From the NCBI GenBank assembly GCA_023229135.1, contig JALNZT010000011.1, positions 1 to 64,000 on the forward strand: DNA of 64,000 nt, given 5' to 3'. The translations under genes were made by a program, and so were the position numbers. Every line of letters starts with the position of its first letter. Within the stretch, counting starts at the first letter, position 1. This DNA comes from Bacteroidales bacterium (GTDB lineage: Bacteria; Bacteroidota; Bacteroidia; Bacteroidales; F082). The notes beneath the pieces were generated by a model. The model was not told where the DNA came from. It saw only the letters and a list, made by a program, of their open reading frames with translations, and ran no database searches. Of the stretch, positions 31,795 through 39,777 are shown piece by piece.

Positions 31795-33163
31795 GTTTTT
31801 CCATTCTGCGGTATAAGGATGCCCGGGTTAGTCCCAGCTCTTTGGCTGCCCGGCTGATATTTCCACCGTGCTTGTCAACTACTTTTCTGATGAGCATTTT
31901 CTCGGTGTCTTCCAGGTTCATATTCGTCGGCAAGCTGCTGGGATCGTTTTTTTCTTCGGGTTCTGAGAGGAAAAAATCATGCGGTTCCAACATATTTCCT
32001 TCGCTCATAATCACGGCACGCTCTACCGCATGTTGCAACTCACGGATGTTTCCGGGCCAGTGATGTACTTGCAAACGCTTTAAAGTGTTTGTGCTAAGGC
32101 GTTTCTTGACGAGCTTGTACTTTTTGCAATACAAGTCCAGGAAATGCGTGACCAAAGGCTCGATATCTTCGGTACGTTCGCGCAAGGCAGGAAGCTTTAT
32201 TTCAACGGTATTGATGCGATATAGCAAATCCTGACGAAACTTATTCTCGCTAACCATTTGATACAAAGGCATATTCGTAGCGCACACCAGGCGCACATCA
32301 ATAGGAATTTCTTTGTGCGAACCTAAGCGGACAACCTTCCGGTTTTGTAGCACACTCAGCAATTTCGATTGCAAGGGCTGCGAAAGATTCCCGATTTCAT
32401 CCAGGAAGATAGTGCCTTTACTGGCGGCTTCAAATCGGCCTGCGCGGTCTTCTTTGGCATCTGTGAAAGCACCTTTTTTGTAGCCAAACAACTCGCTCTC
32501 GAACAAACTTTCGGTGATAGCACCCAAATCAACGCTCACGAAAACCTCGTCGGCACGCTGTGAAGCCCGGTGAATTGCCCGCGCAATCACTTCTTTTCCT
32601 GTACCGTTTTCGCCCAAGATCAGCACGTTAGCATCAGTTTTTGCCACTTTGTCAACTATTGACAGCACCTTCATCATAGCCGGACTGCTTCCGATGATAT
32701 TGCTGAAAACCTGATCCTGGTCGGCCATCATCATCCGCTGCTTGCCCTTCAAATCCTGTAATTCCACTTTGGAGCGGCGCACTTCTAAGGTTGCGCTGAT
32801 GGTGGCCAACAGCTTTTTATTTTCCCAGGGTTTCAGCAAAAAATTTGTTGCGCCCTGCTTGATTCCCTGCACCGCCAACTCAATATCGCCATAACCGGTA
32901 ATCAAAATCACGGCGGCTGCCGGATCGATTTCCAGGATGCGGTTCATCCAGCGGAAGCCTTCTTTGCCGGAGGTGGCATCGCGCGAAAAATTCATGTCTA
33001 ACATTATCAGGTCGTAGGATTCGGCCTTGAGCAAGTCGGGCAGGTTTTCAGGGTTTTTCTCGGTATGCACAAAAGCGATATGCTGGCGCAAAAAAAGGCG
33101 TGCGGCCAAAAGCACATCAGCATCATCGTCAACAATTAAAATTCGGGCATTGATTTTTTCCAT
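31784..33163 (-). CDS. Sigma-54-dependent response regulator, NtrC family
   Basis: The start at 33163 gives a 459-residue protein opening MEKINARILIVDDDADVLLA; an upstream ATG at 33250 would add 29 unrelated residues. The receiver domain (5-125) has the phospho-acceptor Asp in LIMLDMNFS. The AAA+ domain (about 150-385) has Walker A GENGTGKEVIARAIH, the sigma-54 contact loop GAFTDAKEDRAGRFE, and Walker B FLDEIGNL. A Fis-type HTH ends the protein (GGNISRAAKELGLTRASLYR). It activates sigma-54 promoters in response to the kinase encoded next. No -24/-12 type site was recognised in the window. Confidence 0.95.
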   Translation of the reverse strand: MEKINARILIVDDDADVLLAARLFLRQHIAFVHTEKNPENLPDLLKAESYDLIMLDMNFSRDATSGKEGFRWMNRILEIDPAAAVILITGYGDIELAVQGIKQGATNFLLKPWENKKLLATISATLEVRRSKVELQDLKGKQRMMMADQDQVFSNIIGSSPAMMKVLSIVDKVAKTDANVLILGENGTGKEVIARAIHRASQRADEVFVSVDLGAITESLFESELFGYKKGAFTDAKEDRAGRFEAASKGTIFLDEIGNLSQPLQSKLLSVLQNRKVVRLGSHKEIPIDVRLVCATNMPLYQMVSENKFRQDLLYRINTVEIKLPALRERTEDIEPLVTHFLDLYCKKYKLVKKRLSTNTLKRLQVHHWPGNIRELQHAVERAVIMSEGNMLEPHDFFLSEPEEKNDPSSLPTNMNLEDTEKMLIRKVVDKHGGNISRAAKELGLTRASLYRRMEKHDL

Positions 33164-33347
33164 AAGGCATAACTTGTTGGGGATAATTTGGTGACGTAAA
33201 AATAAACATAATGTTCGCAACTGTACAAGATTATGAACGAAAATGAACACCTAATGTTACAGAGGATATGAAATATATCTGCAATAATTTTATTACGATA
33301 GGTTTGATCTGATATTTATTCTGATAGACGCAACGGATAAATGCCAT

Positions 33348-34973
33348 TTAAAACCCATTCAACGGCATAGTAACCGTTGGAATAAGCAATAAAAACCCGA
33401 GGATAATCAGACCAAGAATCAAAGGCCAAACCCACTTCACCCATTTTTGATACGGAATGCGTGCAATGCCAAGCACGGCAATCAAAATGCCGGAGGTAGG
33501 TGTAATCATATTGGTGAAACCGTCGCCAAACTGGAAAGCCATCACGGTTGCCTGGCGCGAAATGCCAATCAAATCGCTAAAAGGTGCCATAATCGGCATG
33601 GTGATAGCCGCCTTGGCCGAGCCGGAAGGAATCACGATATTGATGATGGTTTGAATCAGGTACATCACGCCAACAGAGGCGATCTGCCCGAAATTCATCA
33701 TCGCCTTCGACAAGCCGTACAAAATGGAATCGATGATGCCGCCATCTTCCAGTATCACGATAATCCCACCTGCCAAACCCACGATAATGGCAGCCGTCAT
33801 AATATCGTTTACTCCTTCCAGGAAAAGCTTGGCAATATCATCAGCGGATTTATTGATCGCCAGGCCACTCGCGATGCCCATTACGAGAAATAATGTGGCG
33901 ATTTCCATCACGTACCAGCCGTAGCCCATCACACCAACTATCAGGTAAAAAATGGTGTAGGTGAGCAGCAAGAGAATGAAATAATGCACCGATTTTTTCA
34001 GGCTTAAATAGCCAAAAAGTACAAACAAAGCCGTGCTCAGCGGAATAATATAAAAGCTGATGCTCGCATTGCCCACTGTAAGTGTTGTTTCAGGATAAAA
34101 AAATGAAAAAACCAACAAGGCTAAACTGATAAATCCGAAGACCACCCACGCCATTTTTGGTGTATAATATTCTGGCAAAACAGCCTGATCCTGTTCGCGT
34201 GCACGCCAGTAAGCATCATCTTTATACATTGACGATGCCGCCGGATTTTTTTTGATCTTTTTGGCATAGCGCAGCACAAAAAAGATTCCCAGCGCATTGA
34301 TGGCTACCCAACTCAGCATCCTGTATTCAATGCCTGAAAAAAGTGGAATATCGGCCAATCCCTGTGCAATGCCAATGGTAAACGGATTAAGCACAGCACC
34401 AGCAAAACCCAGGTGCGCTCCTACATAAACCATGCTCACGCCAACGATAGAATCATAACCCATTGAAATGGCTAACGGCACAATGATGATAGCAAAGGCG
34501 ATGGTTTCTTCGCTCATCCCGAAAACCGCTCCGAAAATGCTAAAAAGTATCATCACCAGCGCAATAATTACATTGTCAACACCTATCACTTTCATTAAGC
34601 TGTTGTGTTCCAGTTTTTTAGTGAAGCGCAGAAAAGCATAAATACCTACGTCAATGGCTTTGCTCTGGTTCATTATCCAAAAAGCACCACCAATCATCAA
34701 AATAAAAATAATGATATTGCTCTGCTTTACAAATCCTTTAAACAAAGCCGAAAACACCTGCCAGGTCTGTGGTTCAGCATTCAGGAGCTGCTGTTCGGCA
34801 GCTGGTAAATCTTGTTGATAATAAAACCGCATTTGGGTTTGTGCGCCCGAATCTGTCAGCATGGTTTCTTTCACATAGCTTCCCGGCGGAATGATCCAAG
34901 TCAGTACAGCAGCCAACAGGATGATAAAAAAAACGATAACATAAGTATGCGGAACTTTTCTCTTTTGAGCCAT
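33348..34973 (-). CDS. YfcC family (basic amino acid / C4-dicarboxylate type) membrane carrier
   Basis: A 541-residue membrane protein with about twelve hydrophobic segments. The openings HTYVIVFFIILLAAVLTWII and PGSYV, the GAVFGMSEETIAFAIIIVPL segment, and HLGFAGAVLNPFTIGIAQG are hallmarks of the YfcC/ArcD-like group within the ion transporter superfamily. NIVIPSGSAKAAITMPIMAP and MITPTSGILIAVLG carry the C-terminal hairpin motif. It probably exchanges or imports amino acids or dicarboxylates with Na+ or H+; the substrate is not readable. It precedes the GNAT gene on the opposite side by 19 nt and may be co-transcribed with it. Confidence 0.88.
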   Translation of the reverse strand: MAQKRKVPHTYVIVFFIILLAAVLTWIIPPGSYVKETMLTDSGAQTQMRFYYQQDLPAAEQQLLNAEPQTWQVFSALFKGFVKQSNIIIFILMIGGAFWIMNQSKAIDVGIYAFLRFTKKLEHNSLMKVIGVDNVIIALVMILFSIFGAVFGMSEETIAFAIIIVPLAISMGYDSIVGVSMVYVGAHLGFAGAVLNPFTIGIAQGLADIPLFSGIEYRMLSWVAINALGIFFVLRYAKKIKKNPAASSMYKDDAYWRAREQDQAVLPEYYTPKMAWVVFGFISLALLVFSFFYPETTLTVGNASISFYIIPLSTALFVLFGYLSLKKSVHYFILLLLTYTIFYLIVGVMGYGWYVMEIATLFLVMGIASGLAINKSADDIAKLFLEGVNDIMTAAIIVGLAGGIIVILEDGGIIDSILYGLSKAMMNFGQIASVGVMYLIQTIINIVIPSGSAKAAITMPIMAPFSDLIGISRQATVMAFQFGDGFTNMITPTSGILIAVLGIARIPYQKWVKWVWPLILGLIILGFLLLIPTVTMPLNGF

Positions 34974-34992
34974 AATGCGTTTTGGTTCTGGT

Positions 34993-35451
34993 TTAAAAAT
35001 CTTTCATCCACTCAAACACCTGGTAATGCGCGCCATTCATGCCCAGTTGGGAATAGGTTTTCTGCGCATTCGTGTTTGTTTTATCCACGTAAAGCCGGAT
35101 ACCGCCAACGCTTTTATCAGCCAGGGCAAGCGCTTTAATATGTGCGTACATTTTTCGGTAAACGCCCTGTCGGCGAAAGGATTTTTTTACAAAAACCGAT
35201 TGAATCCAATACACCCAGGCATTGCGCCAGTCGCTCCACTCAAAAGTTATCAGCAAGGAAGCGATAATTTCACCATCATTTTCGGCCACAAAATACCTCC
35301 CTTTGGATTTATCCTGAAAAACAGCCACTATTCCGGCTCTTATTTGCACCGCATCAAGTCTTAAACCCTCTGTTTCAAGGGCCATCTCTTCTTGAAAAGA
35401 AGCGATCACCTCTTTGTCGGGCAGGCTGGCATTTCTAACTTCTATGCTCAT
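34993..35451 (-). CDS. GNAT family N-acetyltransferase
   Basis: A 152-residue acetyltransferase. The acetyl-CoA binding site is in the V-x-x-x-x-R/Q-x-x-G/A region VFVKKSFRRQGVYRKMYAHI (about residues 85-104), with strand WVYWIQS before it. The C-terminal helix-strand has GIRLYVDKTNTNAQKTYSQL, where the Asn-Ala-Tyr pattern is typical. It transfers an acetyl group to an amine substrate not identifiable from sequence. It is divergent from the PurF-family gene and its probable promoter is at 35483. It ends 19 nt before the YfcC carrier gene. Confidence 0.88.
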   Translation of the reverse strand: MSIEVRNASLPDKEVIASFQEEMALETEGLRLDAVQIRAGIVAVFQDKSKGRYFVAENDGEIIASLLITFEWSDWRNAWVYWIQSVFVKKSFRRQGVYRKMYAHIKALALADKSVGGIRLYVDKTNTNAQKTYSQLGMNGAHYQVFEWMKDF

Positions 35452-35461
35452 GTTTTTATAT

Positions 35462-35469
35462 TACTTTTG
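35462..35469 (+). promoter_or_regulatory. TAnnTTTG promoter box for the PurF-family gene
   Basis: TACTTTTG lies 43 nt upstream of the start codon at 35513, only 10 nt from the start of the divergent GNAT gene. Confidence 0.5.
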
Positions 35470-35482
35470 CGACTTGAATAGG

Positions 35483-35490
35483 CAAATTTA
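35483..35490 (-). promoter_or_regulatory. TAnnTTTG promoter box for the GNAT gene
   Basis: The minus strand reads TAAATTTG 31 nt upstream of the GNAT start. It is back to back with the plus-strand box at 35462, so the two transcripts would overlap at their 5' ends. Confidence 0.5.
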
Positions 35491-35512
35491 TCATTTTTAA
35501 GGGAATGGCTTC

Positions 35513-37414
35513 ATGAGCGATCAAATAAAACATGAGTGCGGCATAGTGCTCATCCGTTTGCGCAAGCCGCTTGAATTTTATCTCGCAAAATACGGCACTG
35601 CTTTTTACGGCTTACAAAAATTGCATCTGCTGATGCAGAAACAGCACAACCGCGGTCAAGATGGTGCTGGAATTGCCGGCATAAAACTAGACTTGCAACC
35701 CGGACACAAATATATCAGCAGGCTGCGATCCAATGCCAGCGCACCGATAAAAGATATTTTCACGAAGGTTTACGATAGGCTGAAACAAATCGAAAAACAA
35801 CACCCCGAACGCCTGCTGGATGTAAACTGGCTGAAGCAAAACGTTGACTTTAGCGGTGAGTTGTTGATGGGTCACCTGCGCTATGGCACTTTTGGCCAAA
35901 ACAGCATCATGAACCTACATCCTTTTGTGCGAGCTAACAACTGGATGACCAGGAACTTAGTATTGGCCGGCAACTTTAACATGACCAATGTTGATGAGCT
36001 TTTTAATAAGCTGGTAGAGCTTGGACAATATCCAGTCGAAACCTCCGATACGGTTACTGTTTTAGAAAAAATCGGTCATTTTCTGGATACTGAAAACGAA
36101 CGCATCTACAAACAATATAAAAACAGCGGTCTTTCAAAAAAGGACATCTCACACATAATTGCCAAAGAGCTGAATGTGCAGGCGATTTTAAAGGAGAGCT
36201 CGCAATACTGGGATGGCGGCTATGTAATTACCGGTATGATTGGCCATGGCGACGCCTTTGTTCTAAGAGATCCCGCAGGCATCAGACCGGCTTATTATTA
36301 CGCTGATGACGAGATAGTTGTAGCCACTTCGGAACGTCCGCCTATTCAAACTGCTTTTAATGTGCCACTTGGCACGATAAAAGAAATCAAGCCCGGACAC
36401 GCGCTGATTATTCAAAAAGACGGTAGTTTTTCGGAAGAAGTTTGCAAGGAACCTACACCCAAAAAATCCTGTTCCTTTGAACGGATTTATTTCTCGCGTG
36501 GCACCGATGCTGACATCTACAAAGAGCGTAAAAACTTAGGTAAATTGCTGGTGCCTTTCGTGCTTCAGGAAATTGACTTTGACCTGGACAATACCGTCTT
36601 TTCTTATATCCCGAATACGGCTTCTGCAGCCTTTCGGGGTATGGTGCAAGAGATGAACATCCATTGTCGGGATGTGAAGAAAGAACGCATCCGGGCAGCC
36701 GGAAACAGCCTCACTGCCGAAGAGCTCGATGACATCTTTGCCACCCAGTTACGGATTGAAGAAATCGCCGTAAAAGATATGAAACTGCGTACTTTTATCA
36801 CGCAGGACAAGCAGCGCAACGACCTGGTTACGCATATTTACGACGTTACTTATGGCATAGTTAAGCGCGACAAAGACACACTCGTGGTGCTGGATGATTC
36901 CATTGTACGCGGAACCACTTTACGCAACAGTATTATCCGTATCTTGGATCGGCTAGGGCCAAAGCATATTGTAATTGCTTCATCAGCACCACAAATCAGG
37001 TATCCCGACTGCTACGGTATTGATATGGCTAAGTTGAGTGATTTTATTGCGTTTAGAGCAACTATCGCCTTACTGAGAGAAACACAACAAGCCTACATTA
37101 TCAACGAAGTTTACAAAAAATGCAAGCAACAGGAAAAGCTTCCCAAAGAGGAAATGGTGAATTACGTGAAGGAAATTTATAAACCATTTACGGCTAAACA
37201 AATCTCTGACCGCATTGCAGCAATGATTACCTCAACAGAAATAAAAGCACGGGTTAGCGTGGTTTACCAGTCGATTGAAAACCTGCACGCCGCTATTCCC
37301 GATCACAAAGGTGATTGGTATTTCACGGGCGATTACCCCACTCCCGGCGGAAATAAGGTTGTAAACCGCTCGTTTATCAACTTTATTGAAGGCCGCAACG
37401 AACGCGCCTATTGA
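35513..37414 (+). CDS. Amidophosphoribosyltransferase-family protein, long form (PurF-like)
   Basis: A 633-residue protein with the two PurF modules. The N-terminal class II glutamine amidotransferase begins MSDQIKHECGIVLIRL, so Cys9 would be the nucleophile after removal of a short leader. The QHNRGQDGAGIAG, MGHLRYGTFGQNS and LAGNFNMTN segments form the active site. The phosphoribosyltransferase part has the PRPP-binding loop LVVLDDSIVRGTTLRNS (about 460-476) and ASSAPQIRYPDCYGIDM. The protein is about 130-150 residues longer than standard PurF because of inserts, one of them just after Cys9. It may be the purine pathway enzyme or a paralogue; no other pur gene is in the window. Confidence 0.85.
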   Translation: MSDQIKHECGIVLIRLRKPLEFYLAKYGTAFYGLQKLHLLMQKQHNRGQDGAGIAGIKLDLQPGHKYISRLRSNASAPIKDIFTKVYDRLKQIEKQHPERLLDVNWLKQNVDFSGELLMGHLRYGTFGQNSIMNLHPFVRANNWMTRNLVLAGNFNMTNVDELFNKLVELGQYPVETSDTVTVLEKIGHFLDTENERIYKQYKNSGLSKKDISHIIAKELNVQAILKESSQYWDGGYVITGMIGHGDAFVLRDPAGIRPAYYYADDEIVVATSERPPIQTAFNVPLGTIKEIKPGHALIIQKDGSFSEEVCKEPTPKKSCSFERIYFSRGTDADIYKERKNLGKLLVPFVLQEIDFDLDNTVFSYIPNTASAAFRGMVQEMNIHCRDVKKERIRAAGNSLTAEELDDIFATQLRIEEIAVKDMKLRTFITQDKQRNDLVTHIYDVTYGIVKRDKDTLVVLDDSIVRGTTLRNSIIRILDRLGPKHIVIASSAPQIRYPDCYGIDMAKLSDFIAFRATIALLRETQQAYIINEVYKKCKQQEKLPKEEMVNYVKEIYKPFTAKQISDRIAAMITSTEIKARVSVVYQSIENLHAAIPDHKGDWYFTGDYPTPGGNKVVNRSFINFIEGRNERAY

Positions 37415-37441
37415 TGGCGAAAAAGCACAGATACTAAAATG

Positions 37442-37473
37442 AAAAAAGGACAGCTTGTTGGCCGTCCTTTTTT
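37442..37473. terminator. Bidirectional terminator between PurF-like gene and HIT gene
   Basis: A 10-bp stem AAAAAAGGAC / GTCCTTTTTT encloses a 12-nt loop. The A and T runs give a terminator on both strands, serving the convergent genes that end at 37414 and 37496. Confidence 0.88.
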
Positions 37474-37495
37474 CATTTATTGTAATTTCTTGTTA

Positions 37496-37897
37496 CTATA
37501 AATCCGAGTAGGCCTTTCTTATTTCAGCACTTAAAGCAGCAAATTCGTTGTCGCTAAACTTCAATTTTGGCTGCTTAAAATCCATATCGTAAATGGTATT
37601 GATTGGAATCAGGTGGATGTGCGTATGCGGCACTTCGAGCCCAATAACTGTTATTCCCATGCGTTTGCAGCTCACCACTTTTTCAATTGCACGACCCACT
37701 TTCTTTGCAAAAATCATTAAGTCAGCCAAGTCAGCATCTTCCATGTCCAGCACATAATCCACTTCCAGCTTTGGAATGGCTAAGGCATGGCCTTTGGCCA
37801 ATGGATTAATATCCAGAAAGGCGAGGTGTTTATCGTCTTCGGCTATTTTGTACGCAGGAATTTCTCCCTGAATGATTTTTGTGAAAATGCTTGCCAT
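37496..37897 (-). CDS. HIT family protein
   Basis: A 133-residue histidine-triad nucleotide hydrolase or transferase. The opening SIFTKIIQGEIPAYKIAEDD and LAFLDINPLAKGHALAIPK are typical, and the triad is in VPHTHIHLIPI with the catalytic middle His. It hydrolyses adenosine phosphoramidates and related nucleotides. It follows greA by 12 nt and ends at a shared terminator. The greA-HIT pair is a common Bacteroidota arrangement. Confidence 0.94.
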   Translation of the reverse strand: MASIFTKIIQGEIPAYKIAEDDKHLAFLDINPLAKGHALAIPKLEVDYVLDMEDADLADLMIFAKKVGRAIEKVVSCKRMGITVIGLEVPHTHIHLIPINTIYDMDFKQPKLKFSDNEFAALSAEIRKAYSDL

Positions 37898-37909
37898 GGT
37901 GTGAATTTT

Positions 37910-38383
37910 TTAGCGTGATACTTCAATAACTTCAAAAGTCATAAGACCGGCAGGAACGCTGATTTCGACTTGTTCGCCAACAGATTTACCCAATAAACCT
38001 TTAGCAATAGGCGAATTTACAGAAATTTTTCCGTTTTTAAAGTTGGCTTCCTTTTCAGGCACCAGCATATAATCCATTTCAGCCCCGTTCTTAAGGTTTT
38101 TAATCTTCACTTTCGACATCAACAGCACCTTTGACACATCCATTTTGGATTCATCAATGATTCTGGCATTCATAATCAGCTGTTGTAGCTTAGAAATTTT
38201 CAGTTCAAGCATACCCTGAGCTTCCTTAGCAGCATCATACTCCGCATTTTCCGACAAGTCTCCTTTGTCGCGCGCTTCGGCAATCATTTGCGAAATTTTA
38301 GGCCGCTCTTTCACCATAAGGTCTTCCAATTCTTCTTTAATATTTTGGAGTCCTTCCTGTGTAAAATATTTTGTTTCTGACAT
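37910..38383 (-). CDS. greA: Transcription elongation factor GreA
   Basis: A 157-residue GreA. The N-terminal coiled coil (about 1-75) includes QEGLQNIKEELEDLMVKERP and GDLSENAEYDAAKE, whose acidic tip residues (D and E) stimulate transcript cleavage by RNA polymerase. The C-terminal FKBP-like domain has SPIAKGLLGKSVGEQVEISV. It rescues backtracked RNA polymerase. The HIT gene lies 12 nt downstream. A promoter box is at 38526 and a terminator-like hairpin lies between promoter and gene (38491-38518). Confidence 0.96.
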   Translation of the reverse strand: MSETKYFTQEGLQNIKEELEDLMVKERPKISQMIAEARDKGDLSENAEYDAAKEAQGMLELKISKLQQLIMNARIIDESKMDVSKVLLMSKVKIKNLKNGAEMDYMLVPEKEANFKNGKISVNSPIAKGLLGKSVGEQVEISVPAGLMTFEVIEVSR

Positions 38384-38490
38384 AACCTACAAGGTTTTAA
38401 TCAATAAATCCGGCCCGCGGAGCAGTGCCGGTCTAATTATCAAATTTCCGCCTTGCAGCGGAAATGGGTTGTTAAATCTTTATACGATAA

Positions 38491-38518
38491 AAAGACCCTT
38501 AATGGTATAAGGGCCTTT
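38491..38518 (-). terminator. Terminator-like hairpin in the greA leader
   Basis: On the minus strand AAAGGCCCTTA pairs with TAAGGGTCTTT (one mismatch near the middle) around a short loop and is followed by a run of five T. It lies just downstream of the greA promoter box and 108 nt upstream of the start codon, so it could stop most transcripts early. It may instead terminate transcripts coming from the PorV-like gene. Confidence 0.65.
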
Positions 38519-38525
38519 TCGCTTG

Positions 38526-38533
38526 CAAAGATA
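38526..38533 (-). promoter_or_regulatory. Promoter of greA-HIT
   Basis: The minus strand reads TATCTTTG with a TTG (plus-strand CAA at 38552-38554) 18 nt upstream. The expected start of transcription (about 38520-38522) is directly in front of the hairpin at 38491-38518. Confidence 0.6.
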
Positions 38534-38619
38534 CAATATTTTCTTTCTACGCAAGTATTGTGGCTTTTTTATTAAATTTAAAAAACGCCGTAAATTATTG
38601 AGGAACAATCTTTAAAATA

Positions 38620-38650
38620 TAAACCGGCAGCCTATTTCAAGCCGCCGGTT
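38620..38650 (-). terminator. Terminator after the PorV-like gene
   Basis: AAACCGGC/GCCGGTTT forms an 8-bp stem that can extend inward, 24 nt past the stop of the gene ending at 38674. The T run on the minus strand is interrupted (TTTATATTTT). Confidence 0.65.
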
Positions 38651-38673
38651 TTAGTCTGAAATTTTATTAACTA

Positions 38674-39741
38674 TTAGAAACTGATGCGCGCTCCAATAGT
38701 GTGGTTTCCATTAAAGTGATCCGTGTCTCTGTAGGAATAATCTATTGAAAATACAGATCCGGCTTCTTTATTGAGAGGTACCTGCACGGAAAAACCAGCA
38801 CTTAGACCTTTGCTTACATTGGTTCTATCCGATGTTTCAATATTGTCCCAGATACCTTCTTCATAGGTATATCCAGCACGCAGCAACAGATACTCTTTCA
38901 AGGAGAACTCACCACCAAGTATGATTTGATCTTTGGTAAAAGAGTTGGAGGTAAAGTTGCCGGCCAGGGTGAAGCGATAGTTATGCTCAAACAAAAAGTC
39001 GTAAGCAGCACCAATAGACAACTGTGTAGGCAACTCAAAGGCCTCCTGACGTTGCTCCAGCGTAAACTGGTTTTCCTGTCCGGGAATAAAGGCTTTGAGT
39101 GACAAACCATCACCTGAGAACTTCATGGTAGGGCCCCAATTTTTGAGTGTAATTCCGAAATGGATATTCTCCTGACTTCCAGTTACATATTGGATACCGG
39201 CATCTAATGCAACGCCTTGAGCACTCATATCGGAGATGCTCTCTGAAATGATTTTCATCACAAACCCGGCATGGATACTGTTTGAAAATGATTTAGCATA
39301 AGACAGGCTGATATTCATCAGGTTTGGCGAATAATTTCCCAGGCCACCATCAGGATATTCAGTAGTTGTAATCGGGATATCACCAAAGTTCATCGACATT
39401 ACTGCCAAGCCGATAACTCCAGTTTCGCCTACGCGCTGGGTAAGTCCGAAGGAAAAGATGTTAACATCCGATCCTTTGAGCCAGGTAGTATGCGAAAATA
39501 TCAACTCTGTTTTCTTGGTGAAAGCCGTACCGCCTACGTTACTCCACATAGCCTCCAGGCCTCTGATATTGGCCGTACCGGCATTTCCCCAGCCTGTACT
39601 TCTGGCCCAAGGATTAATCAACAACTCGGAAGCACCAGCCTGACCTGACCTGTCTTTGTTTCCTGCGAATGCATCCTGTCCTGCAATGCCTATCAGCACT
39701 ATCAGGCTCATTACGGTTATGTATCTATAAAAAGTATTCAT
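38674..39741 (-). CDS. PorV/PorQ family outer-membrane barrel protein
   Basis: The start at 39741 gives 355 residues with a signal peptide (MNTFYRYITVMSLIVLIGIA ... AFA); an ATG at 39768 would add nine residues. The mature opening GASELLINPWARSTGWGNAG with the following GLEAMWSNVGG matches the PorV/PorQ family (FadL-like barrels of the T9SS). Alternating beta strands continue to a C-terminal aromatic residue (GARISF), typical of barrel insertion. PorV receives T9SS cargo; PorQ-like members act in LPS modification or attachment. It is the third gene of a run with a T9SS-like secreted protein and a TonB-dependent receptor and lies 36 nt downstream of the former. Confidence 0.82.
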   Translation of the reverse strand: MNTFYRYITVMSLIVLIGIAGQDAFAGNKDRSGQAGASELLINPWARSTGWGNAGTANIRGLEAMWSNVGGTAFTKKTELIFSHTTWLKGSDVNIFSFGLTQRVGETGVIGLAVMSMNFGDIPITTTEYPDGGLGNYSPNLMNISLSYAKSFSNSIHAGFVMKIISESISDMSAQGVALDAGIQYVTGSQENIHFGITLKNWGPTMKFSGDGLSLKAFIPGQENQFTLEQRQEAFELPTQLSIGAAYDFLFEHNYRFTLAGNFTSNSFTKDQIILGGEFSLKEYLLLRAGYTYEEGIWDNIETSDRTNVSKGLSAGFSVQVPLNKEAGSVFSIDYSYRDTDHFNGNHTIGARISF

Positions 39742-39777
39742 AATCTCTCTTTTATTTTTGGTTCGCATTTCTTTTTA

